Numbered from the stretch's first letter, positions 6,769 to 15,777 are shown. The stretch: 64,000 nucleotides of DNA from an uncultured Lachnospiraceae bacterium (GCA_910577645.1 CAJTOL010000016.1:8280-72279); one strand, 5' to 3'. Notes: generated by a model from the letters alone, not told the origin. Program-made: numbers and translations.

Positions 6769-8490
6769 ATGGAAAAATTAAAATTTGAAGACTTGCAGTT
6801 GGACGAAAGAATCCTGCGGGCAGTAGCGGATATGGGCTTTGAGGAGACGTCTCCTATTCAGGGGCAAGCAATTCCTCTGGCATTAGAGGGAAAGGATATT
6901 ATTGGCCAGGCGCAGACCGGAACCGGAAAAACAGCGGCTTTTGGTATCCCGCTGTTGGAGCGGGTAGACCCTAAGGTAAAAAAGCTTCAGGCAATTGTAC
7001 TGTGCCCAACCAGGGAACTGGCAATTCAGGTGGCGGAGGAAGTTCGCCGTTTGGCAAAATATATGCATGGCATCAAAGTTCTTCCGGTTTATGGAGGCCA
7101 GGAGATTGTGAAACAGATCCGCTCCTTAAAAGATGGCACACAGGTCATTATCGGAACTCCGGGCCGTGTTATGGATCATATGCGGAGAAAAACCATTCGC
7201 ACGGAAGAGGTTCATACAGTGGTTTTAGATGAGGCAGATGAGATGCTGAATATGGGATTTTTGGAGGACATGGAGACAATCCTGGGACAGCTGCCTCAGG
7301 AGCGCCAGACCATGATGTTTTCTGCCACCATGCCTTCTGCAATTCAGGAAATTGCCCGCAAATTCCAGAAGGACCCGATGACGGTGAAAGTAGTGAAAAA
7401 GGACTTAACCGTACCTAAAGTAACTCAGTATTATTATGAAGTAAAGCAAAAAAATAAAATAGAGGTATTAAGCCGTCTTTTGGATCTGTATGCCCCCAAG
7501 CTGTCTGTGGTATTCTGTAATACCAAAAAAGGAGTGGAGGAGGTTGTAGAGGCCCTTCAGGGCCGGGGATATTTTGCCGAGGGCCTTCATGGGGATTTGA
7601 AACAAATTCAGAGAGACCGGGTTATGAACAGCTTCCGCAACGGCAAGGCAGATATTCTGGTGGCAACGGATGTGGCGGCCAGAGGTATTGATGTAGATGA
7701 TGTGGAGGCGGTATTTAACTACGACATTCCCCAGGATGACGAATACTATGTTCACCGCATCGGGCGTACTGGCCGTGCAGGAAGAGAAGGGAAGGCTTTT
7801 AGCCTGGTGGTAGGAAGAGAGGTCTACAAAATGCGGGATATCCAGCGCTACTGTAAGACACGGATTATCCCTCAGGCCATTCCTTCTTTAAATGATATTA
7901 CTTCTATTAAAGTAGATAAAATCCTGGATCAGGTAAGGGATACCATAGAAGACCAGGATTTGAACGAAATGATTGACGTAATTGAAATGAAGATGATAGA
8001 AGAAGATTATACAGCCATGGAATTGGCAGCGGCTCTGCTTCGGATTATTATGGGAGATGAGAACGAGGATATTGCAGAGAGCAGCCGGCCCGCCCGTTCC
8101 CTGGATGACCTGGACACATACAAAAGCCATGGAAATAGCCGGGACAGAAGGGGCAGAAGGAACCGGGAAGAGATTTCCGGCCGGGGAAGAGGACGGAAGA
8201 TGCGGGCATCAGAAAAGGTTTATGAATATATCTCTGGCGGAGACAGGGCCATGGCCCGTCTGTTCCTTAATATCGGAAAGTCCCAGAAGGTAATGCCGGG
8301 GGATATTCTGGGCGCGGTTGCAGGGGAGTCCGGCATACCGGGCCGGGCGGTAGGAAGCATTGATATGTATGATGGCTACACTTTTGTGGAAGTACCGGAT
8401 GAATATGCGGATATGGTAATCCGTTCCATGAAAAATGTTAAAATAAAAGGAAAGAACGTTCATGCCGAGCGTGCCAACGAAAGACGGTAA
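6769..8490 (+). CDS. DEAD-box ATP-dependent RNA helicase (DeaD/CsdA-like)
   Basis: 573 residues. Core motifs in order: Q motif region 'GFEETSPIQGQAI', motif I 'AQTGTGKTAA', 'PTRELA', II 'DEADEML', III 'SATMP', then the second RecA domain with 'ATDVAARGIDV' and VI 'HRIGRTGRAGREG'. An Arg/Gly-rich linker (~450-480) is followed by a DbpA-type RNA-binding domain near residues 495-570. It unwinds short RNA duplexes in the cytoplasm, probably for ribosome assembly or RNA decay, often in the cold. The leader hairpin suggests control by attenuation. Confidence 0.95.
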   Translation: MEKLKFEDLQLDERILRAVADMGFEETSPIQGQAIPLALEGKDIIGQAQTGTGKTAAFGIPLLERVDPKVKKLQAIVLCPTRELAIQVAEEVRRLAKYMHGIKVLPVYGGQEIVKQIRSLKDGTQVIIGTPGRVMDHMRRKTIRTEEVHTVVLDEADEMLNMGFLEDMETILGQLPQERQTMMFSATMPSAIQEIARKFQKDPMTVKVVKKDLTVPKVTQYYYEVKQKNKIEVLSRLLDLYAPKLSVVFCNTKKGVEEVVEALQGRGYFAEGLHGDLKQIQRDRVMNSFRNGKADILVATDVAARGIDVDDVEAVFNYDIPQDDEYYVHRIGRTGRAGREGKAFSLVVGREVYKMRDIQRYCKTRIIPQAIPSLNDITSIKVDKILDQVRDTIEDQDLNEMIDVIEMKMIEEDYTAMELAAALLRIIMGDENEDIAESSRPARSLDDLDTYKSHGNSRDRRGRRNREEISGRGRGRKMRASEKVYEYISGGDRAMARLFLNIGKSQKVMPGDILGAVAGESGIPGRAVGSIDMYDGYTFVEVPDEYADMVIRSMKNVKIKGKNVHAERANERR

Positions 8491-8536
8491 ACAAAAAAAT
8501 TAACGAATATTTAGCACTGATATTTCAGCCAAATAC

Positions 8537-8565
8537 TTGACTTTTTTAAAATGTAGCAATATAAT
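8537..8565 (+). promoter_or_regulatory. Promoter of the lipoprotein gene
   Basis: -35 TTGACT (8537-8542), 17-base spacer, perfect -10 TATAAT (8560-8565), about 40 bases before the lipoprotein ATG. Confidence 0.75.
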
Positions 8566-8606
8566 CGAAGAAAATATGAATTTCTAAATAACGAGGAGGA
8601 AATGTT

Positions 8607-9257
8607 ATGAAAAAGCTGAGAAGCCTGGCAGTTCTTGTTATTGCTGCTATGGCGCTGCTTCTTGTAGGATGCGGCCAGAAATTTGATGCAAAAGGGTATA
8701 TCCAGGGTGAGCTGGATGCAGTGTTAAAGGGTGAGATTACAGACGACTATTTAAAACTGGTTGATTCATCTAAAGAGGAAATTGAGGCAGAGAGCGCCGC
8801 AATGCTGGATGAGGTTATGGAGCAGTTTTCCGGCATGGGCCTGTCTGATGAATTAGTAGGAAAGTACCGTGAGTATATGTCTGCATTAATGAAGAAGTGC
8901 AAATATACCGTAGGCGAAGCAACTAAGGATGGCGACAGCTATACTGTTCCGGTTACCATTGAGCCCCTTCTGTTCGGCGATGCTATGGAAACCGCAATGG
9001 CTGGCACTGAAGAGGAGTTAATGGCTTGGGCTACAGAGGCAATGTCTTCCGGTGAAACTCCTACAGATGCTGAAATCATGGAAAAGACCTTTGAGATGTT
9101 ATATAACGCCTTAAATGAGAACTTAGATTCCATCGGTTATGGCGAGAGCAAAGAGCATGTCCTGAATGTAGTAAAGGGCAGCGACGGCAAGTATACTGTA
9201 GCAGAAGACGAAGTAACAGCTCTGGGAGCAAGCATGATCGATCCCGGTTCTTTCTAA
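8607..9257 (+). CDS. Secreted lipoprotein, DUF5105-like
   Basis: 216 residues. A lipoprotein signal peptide ends in 'LLLVGCGQ', so Cys 22 would be lipidated and the protein anchored to the outer face of the membrane. The remainder is acidic and mostly helical ('YIQGELDAVLKGEI', 'LMKKCKYTVGEA', a late 'SKEHVLNVVKGSDGKYTV'). This matches small Clostridia lipoproteins usually labelled DUF5105; the assignment is by resemblance and no function is known. It is monocistronic, with a good promoter and terminator of its own. The ATG follows a strong GAGGAGG. Confidence 0.8.
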   Translation: MKKLRSLAVLVIAAMALLLVGCGQKFDAKGYIQGELDAVLKGEITDDYLKLVDSSKEEIEAESAAMLDEVMEQFSGMGLSDELVGKYREYMSALMKKCKYTVGEATKDGDSYTVPVTIEPLLFGDAMETAMAGTEEELMAWATEAMSSGETPTDAEIMEKTFEMLYNALNENLDSIGYGESKEHVLNVVKGSDGKYTVAEDEVTALGASMIDPGSF

Positions 9258-9292
9258 AATAGAATTACATAATTGATTAAAACGAATAAGAG

Positions 9293-9330
9293 TACTGCCT
9301 TAGCTGGGGATCCGGCTAAGGCAGTTTTTT
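9293..9330 (+). terminator. Intrinsic terminator after the lipoprotein gene
   Basis: Stem ACTGCCTTAGC / GCTAAGGCAGT (perfect 11 bp) followed by six T. Confidence 0.9.
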
Positions 9331-9369
9331 CGTCCATAGAAAATCAAGACGCTTTATTTCAGATAGTTA

Positions 9370-9397
9370 TTGACATATGATAATTATGGGATATAAT
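9370..9397 (+). promoter_or_regulatory. Promoter of the DUF134-NifX gene
   Basis: -35 TTGACA (9370-9375), 16-base spacer, -10 TATAAT (9392-9397). Two CATATG hexamers flank it (9374 and 9401 region), a possible operator. Confidence 0.7.
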
Positions 9398-9428
9398 AAA
9401 CATATGCCAATTACAAAGGAGAGTTCTT

Positions 9429-10193
9429 ATGCCAAGACCCAATAAGGAAAAACGAGTTTGCCGTCTGCCAAAGTGTAAGGAGTTTATTCCTTCAGGCAGA
9501 CCTGACCAGGGGCAGGTCATCATATTTATGACAGTGGAGGAATATGAGTGCATCCGGCTTATTGATTATGCAGGGTGCAATCAGGAATCCTGCGCTAAGC
9601 ATATGGGCACGTCCCGGGCAACGGTTCAGGCCCTTTACACCAGCGCCAGAAAAAAACTGGCCCGGTTCCTTGTGGAGGCAGCGGTTCTCAAAATCGGCGG
9701 AGGGAATTTTGTGGTAGAGGCATCTGCCGCAGAAGATTCCCAAGGGTATTTAAACAACAGAATGGCTCAGAAGGGAGATATTCACATGAAAATTGCAGTT
9801 ACCTATCAGGATGGAGAGATTTTTCAGCATTTTGGGCATACTCAGCAGTTTAAGGTATACCAGGTAGAAGAAGGCAAGGTAGTTTCTTCAGAAGTAGTGG
9901 GAACAGATGGATTTGGCCACGGTGCATTGGCTGGATTTTTACAGGAGAGAGGGGTAGAAGTGCTGATTTGCGGCGGCATTGGCGGAGGCGCCAGAAATGC
10001 TTTGGCAGAGGCGGGGATTAAGCTGTATCCCGGAGCCTGGGGAGATGCAGATGCTCAGGTAAATTCCTTCTTAGCAGGCAACTTAAACTACAATCCGGAT
10101 ACCATGTGTAATCATCACGGCCATGGTCATGAGGAAGGGAGCTGTCACCATCATGATGGAGGAAGCTGCGGCGACCGTTGCCATCATAGCTGA
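9429..10193 (+). CDS. DUF134 (UPF0251) helix-turn-helix fused to NifX/NifB-type domain
   Basis: 254 residues in two parts. Residues 1-~95 are a DUF134 protein: Cys-containing start 'MPRPNKEKRVCRLPKCKEFI' and a sigma-70-like HTH ('ESCAKHMGTSRATVQALYTS'). From ~119 a dinitrogenase iron-molybdenum cofactor domain begins 'MKIAVTYQDGEIFQHFGHTQ' and holds 'VLICGGIGGGARNALAEAGI'. The C-terminus is a His/Cys-rich tail ('HHGHGHEEGSCHHHDGG') suited to metal binding. An internal ATG at 9786 with an upstream AAGGGAG could also give the second domain alone. Such proteins occur in anaerobes without nitrogenase; a metal or Fe-S related regulator is inferred. No nitrogenase genes are nearby. Confidence 0.87.
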   Translation: MPRPNKEKRVCRLPKCKEFIPSGRPDQGQVIIFMTVEEYECIRLIDYAGCNQESCAKHMGTSRATVQALYTSARKKLARFLVEAAVLKIGGGNFVVEASAAEDSQGYLNNRMAQKGDIHMKIAVTYQDGEIFQHFGHTQQFKVYQVEEGKVVSSEVVGTDGFGHGALAGFLQERGVEVLICGGIGGGARNALAEAGIKLYPGAWGDADAQVNSFLAGNLNYNPDTMCNHHGHGHEEGSCHHHDGGSCGDRCHHS

Positions 10194-10213
10194 ATTTATT
10201 GTGCCTGCCAGGG

Positions 10214-10242
10214 TTGTAAATCCCGGAAAAACGGGTTATACT
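10214..10242 (+). promoter_or_regulatory. Promoter of nagA
   Basis: -35 TTGTAA (10214-10219), 17-base spacer, -10 TATACT (10237-10242). The spacer holds a small palindrome (CCCG-N5-CGGG) that could be an operator. Confidence 0.55.
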
Positions 10243-10284
10243 CATTCTTAGAAGCATATTAAATGCGAAAGAGAGGGGTTTACA

Positions 10285-11424
10285 ATGATTATACAAAGCA
10301 GCAGAGTGTGGGTTGCCGGACAATTCATTCCGGCTCAGCTAGAAGTAGAAGACGGGATGATTGCCCGGATTTACGGATATGGGGAGAAGACGGCGGACGC
10401 TGACTATGGGGATAAGCGGATAGTTCCTGGATTTATTGACATCCATACCCATGGGGCTTATGGATTTGATACCAATGATGCAGAACCGGAAGGACTTCGG
10501 GATTGGATGAAGCGGATCCCGGAGGAAGGGGTTACCGCTATCCTTCCCACCACAGTTACTCAGATGCCGGATGTCCTTACTGCCGCAGTTGCCAACGTGG
10601 CAAAGGTTATTGAGGAAGGTTATGAAGGAGCCGAGATTTTAGGGATTCATTTCGAAGGCCCGTACCTGGATATGGAATATAAGGGGGCGCAGCCGCCGGA
10701 GGCGATTGCAAAGCCCAGTGTTGAGCAGTTTAAAGATTACCAGAAGGCGGCAAAAGGCTGGATCAAATACATTACCATGGCCACTGAGCATGATGAGGAC
10801 TTTGCCCTGGCCCGGTATTGCAACCAGAATGGGGTAGTAGTCAGTATGGGTCATTCCTCCGCTGCTTATGAGCAGGCCATAATGGGAATTGCCAACGGAG
10901 CTACCTCCATGACCCACGTATACAACGGAATGACTTCGTATCATCACCGTAAGCCCGGCCTGGTAGGGACTGCTTTCCGGGTGCGGGATATTTACGGGGA
11001 GATTATCTGCGATGGCTGCCATTCTCATCTGGCCGCATTAAATAACTATTTTACTGCGAAAGGCCGGGATTATGCCATTATGATCAGCGACTCTCTTCGG
11101 GCAAAACATTGCCCGCCCGGAGGCAATTACCAGCTTGGAGGTCATGACATTGAGATTGGAGAGGACGGGCTGGCAAGATTAAAAGGAACCGAGACCATTG
11201 CCGGAAGCACCCTTTATATGAACAGGGGATTAAAGATCCTGGCGGAGCAGGCTATGGTTCCTTTTGACGCTGCTTTAAATTCCTGCACAATCAATCCGGC
11301 CAGAGCTCTGCGGGTGGATGACAGAAAGGGCCGTCTGGCAGCAGGCTATGATGCCGATATCGTTGTATTAGAGGACAATTACGACGTGGTTCAGACCTAT
11401 TGCCGTGGAAAAGAGATGCTGTAA
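10285..11424 (+). CDS. nagA: N-acetylglucosamine-6-phosphate deacetylase
   Basis: 379 residues, normal length. Metal-site motif 'FIDIHTHGAYGFDTND', mid-domain 'GIHFEGPYLDMEYKGAQPPE', the His of 'VVSMGHSSAAYEQA', 'THVYNGM' and substrate region 'DGCHSHLAALNNYF', with the catalytic Asp in 'AIMISDSLRA'. It converts GlcNAc-6-phosphate to glucosamine-6-phosphate and acetate in the cytoplasm. It stands alone here; no nagB is adjacent. The link with the glycosaminoglycan locus downstream (hexosamine from disaccharides) is plausible but inferred. Confidence 0.93.
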   Translation: MIIQSSRVWVAGQFIPAQLEVEDGMIARIYGYGEKTADADYGDKRIVPGFIDIHTHGAYGFDTNDAEPEGLRDWMKRIPEEGVTAILPTTVTQMPDVLTAAVANVAKVIEEGYEGAEILGIHFEGPYLDMEYKGAQPPEAIAKPSVEQFKDYQKAAKGWIKYITMATEHDEDFALARYCNQNGVVVSMGHSSAAYEQAIMGIANGATSMTHVYNGMTSYHHRKPGLVGTAFRVRDIYGEIICDGCHSHLAALNNYFTAKGRDYAIMISDSLRAKHCPPGGNYQLGGHDIEIGEDGLARLKGTETIAGSTLYMNRGLKILAEQAMVPFDAALNSCTINPARALRVDDRKGRLAAGYDADIVVLEDNYDVVQTYCRGKEML

Positions 11425-11441
11425 AAGGACAGAAATATAAC

Positions 11442-11485
11442 AAAAGGGGTTGTCTCAGGCTTCGTTTTGAGACATTCCCTTTTTT
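11442..11485. terminator. Bidirectional terminator between nagA and MATE gene
   Basis: Interrupted stem AAAAGGG-N3-GTCTCA / TGAGAC-N3-CCCTTTT followed by T on the plus strand and preceded by A on the other, between convergent genes. Confidence 0.75.
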
Positions 11486-11514
11486 GCTGCCAGGTATCCG
11501 GCAAAATGTGTCAC

Positions 11515-12939
11515 TTATACAGCCTGCCGAAGGCGGAAAAGTCTGTTTTTTGGAAATGAGATGTGATATTCCCTGCATATCTGACGGATGGTAAAAAAGC
11601 CGATAACAGCAGATAAAAGGCCCACACCGATATTGCTTACTCCCATAACGATTCCTACGCTGGTACTTCCCAAAGAGGTGAAGGTCTGAAGGCACCAAAG
11701 AACCGGAATGCGGAAAGCGAATACCCGGCAGAAATTAATAAACAGAGTCGATTTTGTCCTGCCGAAGCCATAAAGCATGCCTACAACCGCAGAGTTAATT
11801 CCCAGAGGAACAGCACCCCAGGCTTCAAATTGATAAATATTCATAATCAGCTGCTGAAAAGCCGGATCATTTTGTGCAAAGGCCCAGGCAATCTGGGGAA
11901 GGAAAACCAGATTGAAAATCATGGTGACAGCACTGATCCCTGCATTTATTGCTGCAGTACAGAAGAATATGTGAAGGGCGCGGACGGGTTTTCCGGCACC
12001 AAGATTTTGGCTGATAATGGCAGAGCTGCCGTCCTGAAAGCCAATATGAGGAGATGTGCTGATGCCTCCGATGTGGTTGGAGATCCCCAGTGCGCCTACC
12101 GTTAATGCTCCGTAAACGGTACTCATAGAGTTAACCAGCACCTTTCCCAGAGAAAAAGCCGCTTTTTCCACAATTACCGGCCCGGATATGATCAGAACCG
12201 GAAGAGCAACCCTTTTGTCAAAAGCAATAGCAGAAAAGGAAAAGCCAAAGGCACTGCCAGGCTGGCAGATACGAAACACTGCCGCAGCAAACATCAAAGC
12301 CTGGGAAATAATGGTGGCGGCGGCAATCATGGAAATTCCCATATGGAAGCCATAGACAAAGATGGCGGTCAGGATTAACTTTACTGCGATTACCATTGCG
12401 TTAAGGTACAAAATCCCCCTGGAATTGCCCCTGACCCGCTCAACGGAAATGTAAACATTATTGAAAAACATGATTACCATGCCAATGAGATCCAGACGAA
12501 AATAAGAAACACCGTCAGCCATAAATTCTTCCGGAGTGCCGGCCAGCCGCAGAAATTCTGAGGTAAAAGGAAGGAGAACCAGCAGCAAAAGGGTGCTGAC
12601 GGCGGCGCACAGGGCATATAAGGTGCTGACCCGCTTTTTTACCAGTTCCAAATCTCCGGCGCCGTATGCCTCGCTGATTTTCATCCCGGCTCCCACGGCC
12701 AGGCCTCCTCCTAAAGCCGCAAGAGTCAAATCAAGTTGCGCCAGGTAGGATACAGTGGAAACGGCGGAAGAGCTGATATGGGCGGCCATCATAGAATCCA
12801 GGATTTTAAAAAGCTGATTCAGGCTTTGATACAGGGCCAGAGGGAGGCTGACATATAAGACCACCTTCCAGGGCGCTCCATTGAGAGAAAACTCCCGAAA
12901 TTTTTCATCCTTTTTAGATAAAGCTGCTGAAGATTCCAT
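11515..12939 (-). CDS. MATE family multidrug/Na+ antiporter
   Basis: About 474 residues from the ATG at 12939, chosen because AAAGGAG precedes it; an upstream in-frame codon at 13011 has no ribosome site. Twelve hydrophobic segments are arranged as two repeats of six, as in MATE exporters; helices start near 'WKVVLYVSLPLALYQSLNQL' and the second half near 'VALPVLIISGPVIVEKAAF'. It would export cationic compounds across the cytoplasmic membrane; the substrate cannot be told. It is divergent from an AraC regulator, which could control it. Confidence 0.88.
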   Translation of the reverse strand: MESSAALSKKDEKFREFSLNGAPWKVVLYVSLPLALYQSLNQLFKILDSMMAAHISSSAVSTVSYLAQLDLTLAALGGGLAVGAGMKISEAYGAGDLELVKKRVSTLYALCAAVSTLLLLVLLPFTSEFLRLAGTPEEFMADGVSYFRLDLIGMVIMFFNNVYISVERVRGNSRGILYLNAMVIAVKLILTAIFVYGFHMGISMIAAATIISQALMFAAAVFRICQPGSAFGFSFSAIAFDKRVALPVLIISGPVIVEKAAFSLGKVLVNSMSTVYGALTVGALGISNHIGGISTSPHIGFQDGSSAIISQNLGAGKPVRALHIFFCTAAINAGISAVTMIFNLVFLPQIAWAFAQNDPAFQQLIMNIYQFEAWGAVPLGINSAVVGMLYGFGRTKSTLFINFCRVFAFRIPVLWCLQTFTSLGSTSVGIVMGVSNIGVGLLSAVIGFFTIRQICREYHISFPKNRLFRLRQAV

Positions 12940-13108
12940 ATACAGGCTCCTTTTCTGCAAAACAAATTTAACACTTAGGGGATCATAATACAAAATTTCA
13001 AGGGCTGCCATAAATTTTCTGTCCGATTTTCAAAAAACTACAGATTTCTTGTCTTTTTCTCTTAAAAGGAGTAAGATGGATCCAGGAAAACAAAAAGGAG
13101 AGAAAGGG

Positions 13109-13957
13109 ATGGAAGGAAAAAAGCTGGTGTCAGACCTCCCGGTCTGGCTGCCGGAAATTCAGATTACCAGAAGAAAGAGGGAACAGGGATTTTCTATGGA
13201 AAACGCCCATTCCCACCCGGATTACGAGCTGTTTTACCTTATCTCCGGCACATGCAGAATGTTTATCGGCCATTCTATTTATTATGTAACGGCAGGAGAC
13301 TTTATTTTTGTCCCGCCGGGACAGAGCCATCGAACCACCTACGAATCCAGTCCGGTGGCGGAACGGGTGGCAATCGGTTTTTTTGAACCGGTTATTGGGA
13401 TGATGACGGCAATGTGCGGGGAGGAAGGGGTGGAAAAAGTACTGAATGCTTCTAAGATTACCATCCCGCCTAAGTATAATGCCTGTGTGGAGGAGCTTCT
13501 TCAAAAGATGGAGGAAGAAGAAAAGCGGCAGGACAGTTATAGCCGGATGATGAAAGCAGGGAAGCTTTTAGAACTTCTTGTATTATTAGGAAGAGCAGGG
13601 GAGAGAGCCGGTATTCCGGAAAGCCTGAACGAAACGGAGGCAGCCATTCAGGAAGCGGCAAATTATCTGTACAGTCACTATCAGGAACCGCTGACTTTAA
13701 AAGGTATGGCTCAGATGGCCCATATGAGCCCCGCGTATTTTTCCAAAAAATTTCACCGTCTTACCGGGTTCGGTTTTAAAGAGTATCTGACCCATGTGAG
13801 GATCCAGGCGGCGGCAGAACAGCTTTTATCCGGAAAACAATCGGTGACAGAGGTGGCCCTGAACTGCGGCTACAGCGACGGCAATTATTTCGGGGATGCT
13901 TTCCGGAAAATCAAAGGGATGTCGCCGAACCAGTTTCGAAAGAAAAACCAGATCTGA
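13109..13957 (+). CDS. AraC family regulator with N-terminal cupin
   Basis: About 282 residues from the ATG at 13109 (AGGAG eight bases upstream); an ATG at 13076 with AGGAG four bases upstream is an alternative. An N-terminal cupin sensor ('AHSHPDYELFYLISGTCRMF', 'GDFIFVPPGQSHRTTY') is followed by two HTH motifs at the C-terminus ('LTLKGMAQMAHMSPAYFSKK', 'SVTEVALNCGYSDGNYFGDA'). The cupin normally binds a sugar. The gene is followed by the TauE/SafE and esterase genes and is divergent from MATE, so it may control either side. Confidence 0.9.
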   Translation: MEGKKLVSDLPVWLPEIQITRRKREQGFSMENAHSHPDYELFYLISGTCRMFIGHSIYYVTAGDFIFVPPGQSHRTTYESSPVAERVAIGFFEPVIGMMTAMCGEEGVEKVLNASKITIPPKYNACVEELLQKMEEEEKRQDSYSRMMKAGKLLELLVLLGRAGERAGIPESLNETEAAIQEAANYLYSHYQEPLTLKGMAQMAHMSPAYFSKKFHRLTGFGFKEYLTHVRIQAAAEQLLSGKQSVTEVALNCGYSDGNYFGDAFRKIKGMSPNQFRKKNQI

Positions 13958-13986
13958 GGCCCCCCAAACGTTTTACTAAAACTTCC

Positions 13987-14015
13987 TTGAATAATCCTTT
14001 TACTTGATTTACAAT
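13987..14015 (+). promoter_or_regulatory. Promoter of the TauE/SafE gene
   Basis: -35 TTGAAT (13987-13992), 17-base spacer, -10 TACAAT (14010-14015), 40 bases before the ATG. Confidence 0.55.
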
Positions 14016-14055
14016 AAAAGACAGTGAGAATTTTCAGAAGAGGAGCGGTGAGATT

Positions 14056-14844
14056 ATGATGTATATATTGTTCGTACTGGTAAGCTTTGGCGCATCGATT
14101 ATCGGAGCTATCTGCGGTATTGGCGGCGGCGTTATTATTAAGCCTACCCTGGATGCCTTTGGCGTACTCAGTGTGGCATCTATCAGTTTTTTATCCGGAT
14201 GTACGGTGTTGTCGATGTCCTGCTATTCTGTGCTTAAGGCGAAGATGGCCGGGGATTCCAATATAGATATGAAGACCGGAACGCCTCTGGCGATGGGCGC
14301 AGCAGTAGGCGGCGTTGCGGGCAAAATGATGTTTCAGTATTTGTCCAATATGTTTGCAGACAAGGATATGGTAGGCGCAGTTCAGGCGGCCTGCCTTATG
14401 CTGATTACGGTAGGAACTTTGATTTACACCATTAACAAGGCAAAAATTAAGACCCATAAGCTGACCAACGCAGGAATGTGCCTGGCTATTGGTTTGGTGC
14501 TGGGTATTATGTCGTCTTTTTTGGGTATTGGCGGAGGCCCCATTAACCTGGTGGTATTGTTTTACTTCTTCTCCATGAGTACCAAGGTGGCGGCGGCCAA
14601 TTCCTTATATATTATTTTGTTTTCTCAGATTACCAGTTTGGCCAACACTCTCATAACCCGGACGGTTCCGGAGTTTGACGTAATGCTTTTGATTCTCATG
14701 GTAATCTCCGGCATTGGCGGCGGCATGGCAGGACGGGCAATTAACAAAAAGATAGATTCTGATACGGTAGATAAGCTGTTTGTAGGCCTTATGGTAGCGC
14801 TGATCCTTATTAATATATACAACATTTACCGGTTTATGGTATAA
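14056..14844 (+). CDS. TauE/SafE (TSUP) family membrane transporter
   Basis: 262 residues, very hydrophobic with about eight membrane helices in two halves. Each half has a Gly-rich signature: 'IIGAICGIGGGVIIKPTLDA' and 'MSSFLGIGGGPINLVVLFYF', as usual in TSUP proteins. Characterised relatives move sulfite, sulfoacetate or other sulfur oxyanions across the membrane. Here it sits about 1 kb from a locus with two sulfatases, so export of sulfate or sulfite released in the cell is an attractive but unproven role. It is followed after 25 bases by an esterase gene. Confidence 0.88.
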   Translation: MMYILFVLVSFGASIIGAICGIGGGVIIKPTLDAFGVLSVASISFLSGCTVLSMSCYSVLKAKMAGDSNIDMKTGTPLAMGAAVGGVAGKMMFQYLSNMFADKDMVGAVQAACLMLITVGTLIYTINKAKIKTHKLTNAGMCLAIGLVLGIMSSFLGIGGGPINLVVLFYFFSMSTKVAAANSLYIILFSQITSLANTLITRTVPEFDVMLLILMVISGIGGGMAGRAINKKIDSDTVDKLFVGLMVALILINIYNIYRFMV

Positions 14845-14869
14845 CTTGGGAATGAAAGGCGGATGAATA

Positions 14870-15709
14870 ATGAAACATCAGATACTACCGGTACAGATAC
14901 CGGGAGAAGAACAGGAGGGGACCCTTTATACTTATTTGTGGTCCAAGTCTGAGGAGCTGGCGCTGGGAAAAAAACGTCCTCTTATTTTAATGTGTCCCGG
15001 AGGCGGTTATAGAAGAACCTCTGACCGGGAGGCAGAGCCTATGGCCCTTACCTTTATGGGGATGGGCTACCATGTAGCTGTTCTGCGTTACTCTTGTGGA
15101 GAAAATATTCACTACCCCATAGCCCTTATGCAGCTGGCAAAAGCAGTCTGTATGGTGCGGGAACATGCCCGGGAGTGGGGAGTGATAAGCGACAAAATTA
15201 TTATTCAGGGCTGTTCTGCCGGAGGCCATCTGGCAGCCAGTCTGGGAGTATTTTGGAAACAAAGGGAGGAATTGTGGAGGTCTTTAAATGCCACGGCAGA
15301 AGACGTGCGCCCCAATGGCCTTCTCCTCAGCTATCCGGTAATTTCTTCCGGGGAATTTGCCCATAAGCCCAGCTTTGAGCGTTTGCTGGGGGCTGCCTAT
15401 GAAAGGGAGAAAGACGCCCAGTCTTTGGAAAAATACGTTACCAGCCAGGTTCCGCCTACCTTTCTGTGGCACACCTTGACGGATCCCACTGTTCCCGTAG
15501 AAAATTCCCTGTTGTTTTTATCTGCCCTCCATAATCATAAGATTCCTGTGGAATTTCACCTATACCCTGAGGGCGGTCACGGCCTGGCCCTGGCCAGCCG
15601 CCTGACTATGGCTTCTGAGGGAGCGGGGATCCAGCCGGCCTGCGAGAGCTGGATTCATCTGGCAAAAACCTGGCTTACCCGTTATTTTCCCTGGGATCAG
15701 GAACAGTAA
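14870..15709 (+). CDS. Alpha/beta hydrolase (acetyl-esterase-like)
   Basis: 279 residues with no signal peptide. Oxyanion region 'LMCPGGGYRRTS', nucleophile elbow G-C-S-A-G with Ser 116 ('IIQGCSAGGHLAAS'), acid in 'LWHTLTDPTVPVENS' and a late His in 'PEGGHGLAL' complete the triad. This is the small BD-FAE/Axe-like esterase group often found in carbohydrate-use loci, where it takes acetyl groups off sugars. It probably forms an operon with the TauE/SafE gene and ends at a long hairpin. Confidence 0.85.
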   Translation: MKHQILPVQIPGEEQEGTLYTYLWSKSEELALGKKRPLILMCPGGGYRRTSDREAEPMALTFMGMGYHVAVLRYSCGENIHYPIALMQLAKAVCMVREHAREWGVISDKIIIQGCSAGGHLAASLGVFWKQREELWRSLNATAEDVRPNGLLLSYPVISSGEFAHKPSFERLLGAAYEREKDAQSLEKYVTSQVPPTFLWHTLTDPTVPVENSLLFLSALHNHKIPVEFHLYPEGGHGLALASRLTMASEGAGIQPACESWIHLAKTWLTRYFPWDQEQ

Positions 15710-15710
15710 T

Positions 15711-15774
15711 AAAACGGGGGTGTCGCAAAATGAAGCCAAGGACTTTTTATTTCATTTTGCGACATCCCCGTTTT
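15711..15774. terminator. Long bidirectional hairpin terminator (dispersed repeat family 1)
   Basis: Two 24-base arms (15711-15734 and 15751-15774) pair with few mismatches; each arm ends in A4/T4. The core GTCGCAAAATGAA recurs in other intergenic hairpins of this window. It separates convergent genes. Confidence 0.85.
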
Positions 15775-15777
15775 GGA

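Noticed and set aside
9786..10193. NifX-type domain as a separate gene
   Set aside because: The upstream DUF134 domain is in frame with no stop between them, so one fusion gene is simpler; internal initiation is only noted as possible.
13011..13108. Longer N-termini for the MATE and AraC genes from upstream in-frame codons
   Set aside because: The downstream starts have proper Shine-Dalgarno spacing, and the longer MATE form adds residues unlike the family.
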